Assembly (NCBI GenBank): GCA_022826725.1
Contig: JAJDUF010000010.1
Span: forward strand, 186,001 to 250,000
Direction: 5' to 3'
DNA from: Chloroflexota bacterium
GTDB lineage: Bacteria > Chloroflexota > UBA11872 > UBA12225 > JAJDUF01
DNA length: 64,000 nucleotides
In this document: piece by piece, positions 61,822 through 64,000 of the stretch
Layout: each line of letters opens with the position of its first letter
Numbering within the stretch: position 1 is the first letter of the stretch
Notes under the pieces: model-generated
The model's input: the letters and a program-made list of their open reading frames with translations, nothing else
Told to the model about the DNA's origin: nothing
The model's database searches: none
Translations under genes and position numbers: made by a program

Positions 61822-63908
61822 CCAGCCCACCTCTCTACCGCCGGGAACGTGAAGAAGAATGTCGCCCCTTGCCCCACCTGCGACTCGACGGTCAACTGTC
61901 CGCCATGCCGCTCCACGATCTTCTGGCAGAGTGCCAACCCAATCCCCGTCCCAGGGTACTCGTCCCGTGTGTGCAGCCGCTGAAAGACGAGAAAGATGCG
62001 CTCCGCGTACTGGGGATCAATGCCGATCCCATTATCCTGCACTGCAAACCGCCACCGCTGGCCCTGCCGCTCGACCCCGATATGCACCCGTGGCGCCTGC
62101 TCACTGCGGTATTTCAACGCATTGCTCACCAGATTCTGGAAGAGCTGCCCCACTTGCGTCGAATCCGCCTGCACCACGGGCAGGGGGTCCCAGGTGATCT
62201 CTGCCGCAGTCTCCCGGATGGTCACGGTCAGCCCTTCCAGGACCTCGGCCACCACTGTTTCCGTCCGGGTCGGCGTCAGCTCTAGGCCGCGGGTGCCCAC
62301 CCGCGAATAGGTTAGCAAGTCGTTGATCAGCGCCCGCATCCGCTCCACCCCGGCGAGGCTGCGACTGATGTACCGGTCGGCCCGCCCATCGAGCTGGCCG
62401 GCGTAGCGGCGCGCAAGTAGCTGGACGTAGCTGCCGACCACCCGCAGTGGTTCTTGCAGGTCATGGGAGGCCACATAGGCAAACTGCTCCAACTCGGCGT
62501 TCGAGCGCACCAGGGCGGCCTCGGCTTCTTTGAGGGCGGCATAGGCCCAGGCATTGGCGATGGCGCCGGCAATCTGCATCCCGACCTGTTGAGCCAGCAC
62601 CAGGTGGTGCTGCGTAAAGGCGTTCTCCTGCGGTGTACGCATGGTTAGCACGCCGACCATCTCGTCCCGGGCGATCAGCGGCGCCACAATCGTCGAGCGT
62701 AGCCCATGCTCCAGCCCTTCACGAGCGTAGGGGAACTTGGCCAGTAAGTCGGCCTCGGTCTCGGCCTGCATCAGCAGGGGGGTCCGGGCACGCACGACGC
62801 CTTCAGACGCCACGCCCTGCAACGATCGAGACCGCCCAACGGCCCACTGAGGGGTGGTCGGTTTTTTGCTATTGTAAACGCTGGTAATGGTGTTCTTTTT
62901 CAAGTCCACGGTGGCGATGGCCAGGCGGTCGTAGGGGATCAACTGGCGCACGCTGGTCGCTAGCGACTCATAGATATCCTGGACATCGAGGGTGGCGCTA
63001 ATGACCCGGCCAATCTCGGCCAAGGCCGCAGCTTCACGACGCCGGCGGCGGAGGGAGGCGGCCGCCTGCTGCTGCTCGGTGATATTGGTGTAGGCCACCA
63101 AGGCGCAGCGCTGGCCTATGGGCTGCACCTCCACCCGAAACCAACTCTCGGGCACATTTTCGTCGCCATACGGGAAGGTCTCGAAATGGTCCGGCCGGCT
63201 CTCGGTGGCCACGGCAAAGATGCGGTAGGGTAAATCCGTATCGTAGGCCGCTGGGAACGAATCAGTGAAGCGCTGGCCCACAAATTGGGCCATATCGGTA
63301 CCGGTGACCGCTGTACTATGGGGACCGCAGTACACCATCCGCAAGCCGCGCGGGTCGTCGGTCTCGGCCCACCAGACCACCACGGCCAGCGGCATCTGCT
63401 CGACGATCCGCTGGTAGAGCCAACTCTCGACATTACCGACGACGGGACTGACGACCTTGTCAATCTCGGCCACCCCCATACCACTAGCCGGGCGGGCGGG
63501 CCGGGTGACCACCTCCTGCTGCTGGGTGATATTGGTATAGGCCACCAGCACACAGCGTTGGCCCAACGGTCGCGCGTCAATCCGAAACCAGTTCTCCGCA
63601 ATAGTATCGTCGCCGTACCGTTGGACTTCATGGTACTCCGACTTACTCCCCGTGGCCACGGCGAAGTAGTTGTAGGGTAGATCCGTCTCGTAAACGGCTG
63701 GGAACGTATCAATGAAGCGCTTACCGACGAAGGGCTCCAGATCGGCACCCGTTTCGGTCTTCCCCTGGGGGCTGGCATACACTAGCCGCAAGTCGCGCGG
63801 GTCGTCGGTCTCGGCTCGCCAGACTACCACCGCCAATGGTATCTGCTCGACAATCCGCCGGTGCAGGTCGGCACCAACCCGCTGCTGGGGGTAGTTCTCA
63901 GCGACCAT
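61818..63908 (-). CDS. PAS-PAS-GAF sensor histidine kinase
   Basis: 696 residues from ATG 63908. Two very similar PAS domains (about 10-125 and 160-275; [13 protein letters not shown] in each), a GAF domain at about 300-450, then HisKA with the phospho-acceptor in [10 protein letters not shown] (H482) and HATPase_c ([23 protein letters not shown]). No TM segment, so a cytosolic sensor; GAF lacks an obvious chromophore Cys. GTG 63935 is an alternative start. First gene of a four-gene operon with three receivers. Confidence 0.92.
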   Translation of the reverse strand: MVAENYPQQRVGADLHRRIVEQIPLAVVVWRAETDDPRDLRLVYASPQGKTETGADLEPFVGKRFIDTFPAVYETDLPYNYFAVATGSKSEYHEVQRYGDDTIAENWFRIDARPLGQRCVLVAYTNITQQQEVVTRPARPASGMGVAEIDKVVSPVVGNVESWLYQRIVEQMPLAVVVWWAETDDPRGLRMVYCGPHSTAVTGTDMAQFVGQRFTDSFPAAYDTDLPYRIFAVATESRPDHFETFPYGDENVPESWFRVEVQPIGQRCALVAYTNITEQQQAAASLRRRRREAAALAEIGRVISATLDVQDIYESLATSVRQLIPYDRLAIATVDLKKNTITSVYNSKKPTTPQWAVGRSRSLQGVASEGVVRARTPLLMQAETEADLLAKFPYAREGLEHGLRSTIVAPLIARDEMVGVLTMRTPQENAFTQHHLVLAQQVGMQIAGAIANAWAYAALKEAEAALVRSNAELEQFAYVASHDLQEPLRVVGSYVQLLARRYAGQLDGRADRYISRSLAGVERMRALINDLLTYSRVGTRGLELTPTRTETVVAEVLEGLTVTIRETAAEITWDPLPVVQADSTQVGQLFQNLVSNALKYRSEQAPRVHIGVERQGQRWRFAVQDNGIGIDPQYAERIFLVFQRLHTRDEYPGTGIGLALCQKIVERHGGQLTVESQVGQGATFFFTFPAVERWAG

Positions 63909-63951
63909 TGTTACGTAGTATCTCGCCACTACCACGGCCGGTATCCGGCAT
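63898..63951 (-). CDS. Possible 17-codon leader peptide before the kinase
   Basis: ATG 63951, preceded by AAAGGAG with ideal spacing, encodes [17 protein letters not shown] and stops at 63898, ten bases inside the kinase frame. The kinase start itself has a poor ribosome site, so translation of this leader could couple to it. It may also mean that the true kinase start has been moved by a frameshift. Confidence 0.35.
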   Translation of the reverse strand: MPDTGRGSGEILRNNGR

Positions 63952-64000
63952 GGGTAGCGCTCCTTTCTTGATCCGAAATTAGAGGCACTAGGGTCGGACC

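Overview
The window is 64 kb of GC-rich bacterial chromosome with dense coding on both strands, apart from one lower-GC patch at about 4.25-7.1 kb. No rRNA, tRNA, CRISPR array, transposase or phage structural gene was found. The split glycine dehydrogenase (gcvPA), the CIRCE-controlled hrcA-grpE-dnaK-dnaJ operon, Tat-type lipoproteins named by a TRRQ motif, and many short GC-rich dispersed palindromes fit a Chloroflexota organism of the Thermomicrobia/Sphaerobacter kind. That placement is inference from gene content; no marker gene here proves it.

Layout. 1-1.9 kb: glycine cleavage operon on the minus strand (gcvT, gcvH, and the first 16 codons of gcvPA at the window edge). 2.2-4.2 kb: asparaginase and a beta-propeller protein. 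4.25-7.1 kb: a small, AT-richer defence island holding a two-gene CBASS (a CD-NTase and a Cap15-like membrane effector) and a convergent AbiJ/HEPN-type abortive-infection gene. 7.2-23 kb: mostly metabolism (NIPSNAP protein, threonine aldolase, radical SAM protein, a dnaJ-TPR paralogue, 2-hydroxyacid dehydrogenase, GH51 arabinofuranosidase, acyl-CoA synthetase, MaoC hydratase, Uma2 protein, MetE-like protein, TauE exporter, GlcD, MutS-like ATPase). 23-41 kb: transport and sensing (LivJ-type lipoprotein, a heterodimeric ABC exporter, three Tat-type sugar-binding lipoproteins without permeases, PhyH dioxygenase, an S9-family protein lacking its catalytic residues, an ECF sigma factor, a PadR regulator with a membrane protein). 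41-46 kb: the heat-shock operon. 46.6-54.6 kb: an exopolysaccharide cluster (polyprenyl-phosphate sugar transferase, four glycosyltransferases, a Wzy/WaaL-type membrane protein). 54.7-58.4 kb: a second copy of the ABC exporter pair. 58.7-60.1 kb: an ECF sigma factor fused to a bifunctional-nuclease domain and a Clp-N-like domain. 60.3-64 kb: a two-component operon with one PAS/GAF histidine kinase and three stand-alone receivers, one of which carries an internal duplication.

Duplication and decay recur. The exporter pair is present twice. The J-domain gene at 10.5 kb still carries the tail of a dnaK gene upstream, so it descends from a copy of the dnaK-dnaJ junction. Short relics of an acyl-CoA synthetase, an ABC ATPase and an FN3 protein sit between genes. 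Two copies of a ~123 bp element with terminal inverted repeats (MITE-like) and several families of short palindromes fill intergenic gaps. Three of the best promoters (ABC exporter, sugar-binding lipoprotein, padR) share a TTGACT -35 and a 13-bp motif just downstream of the -10, suggesting a common regulator.
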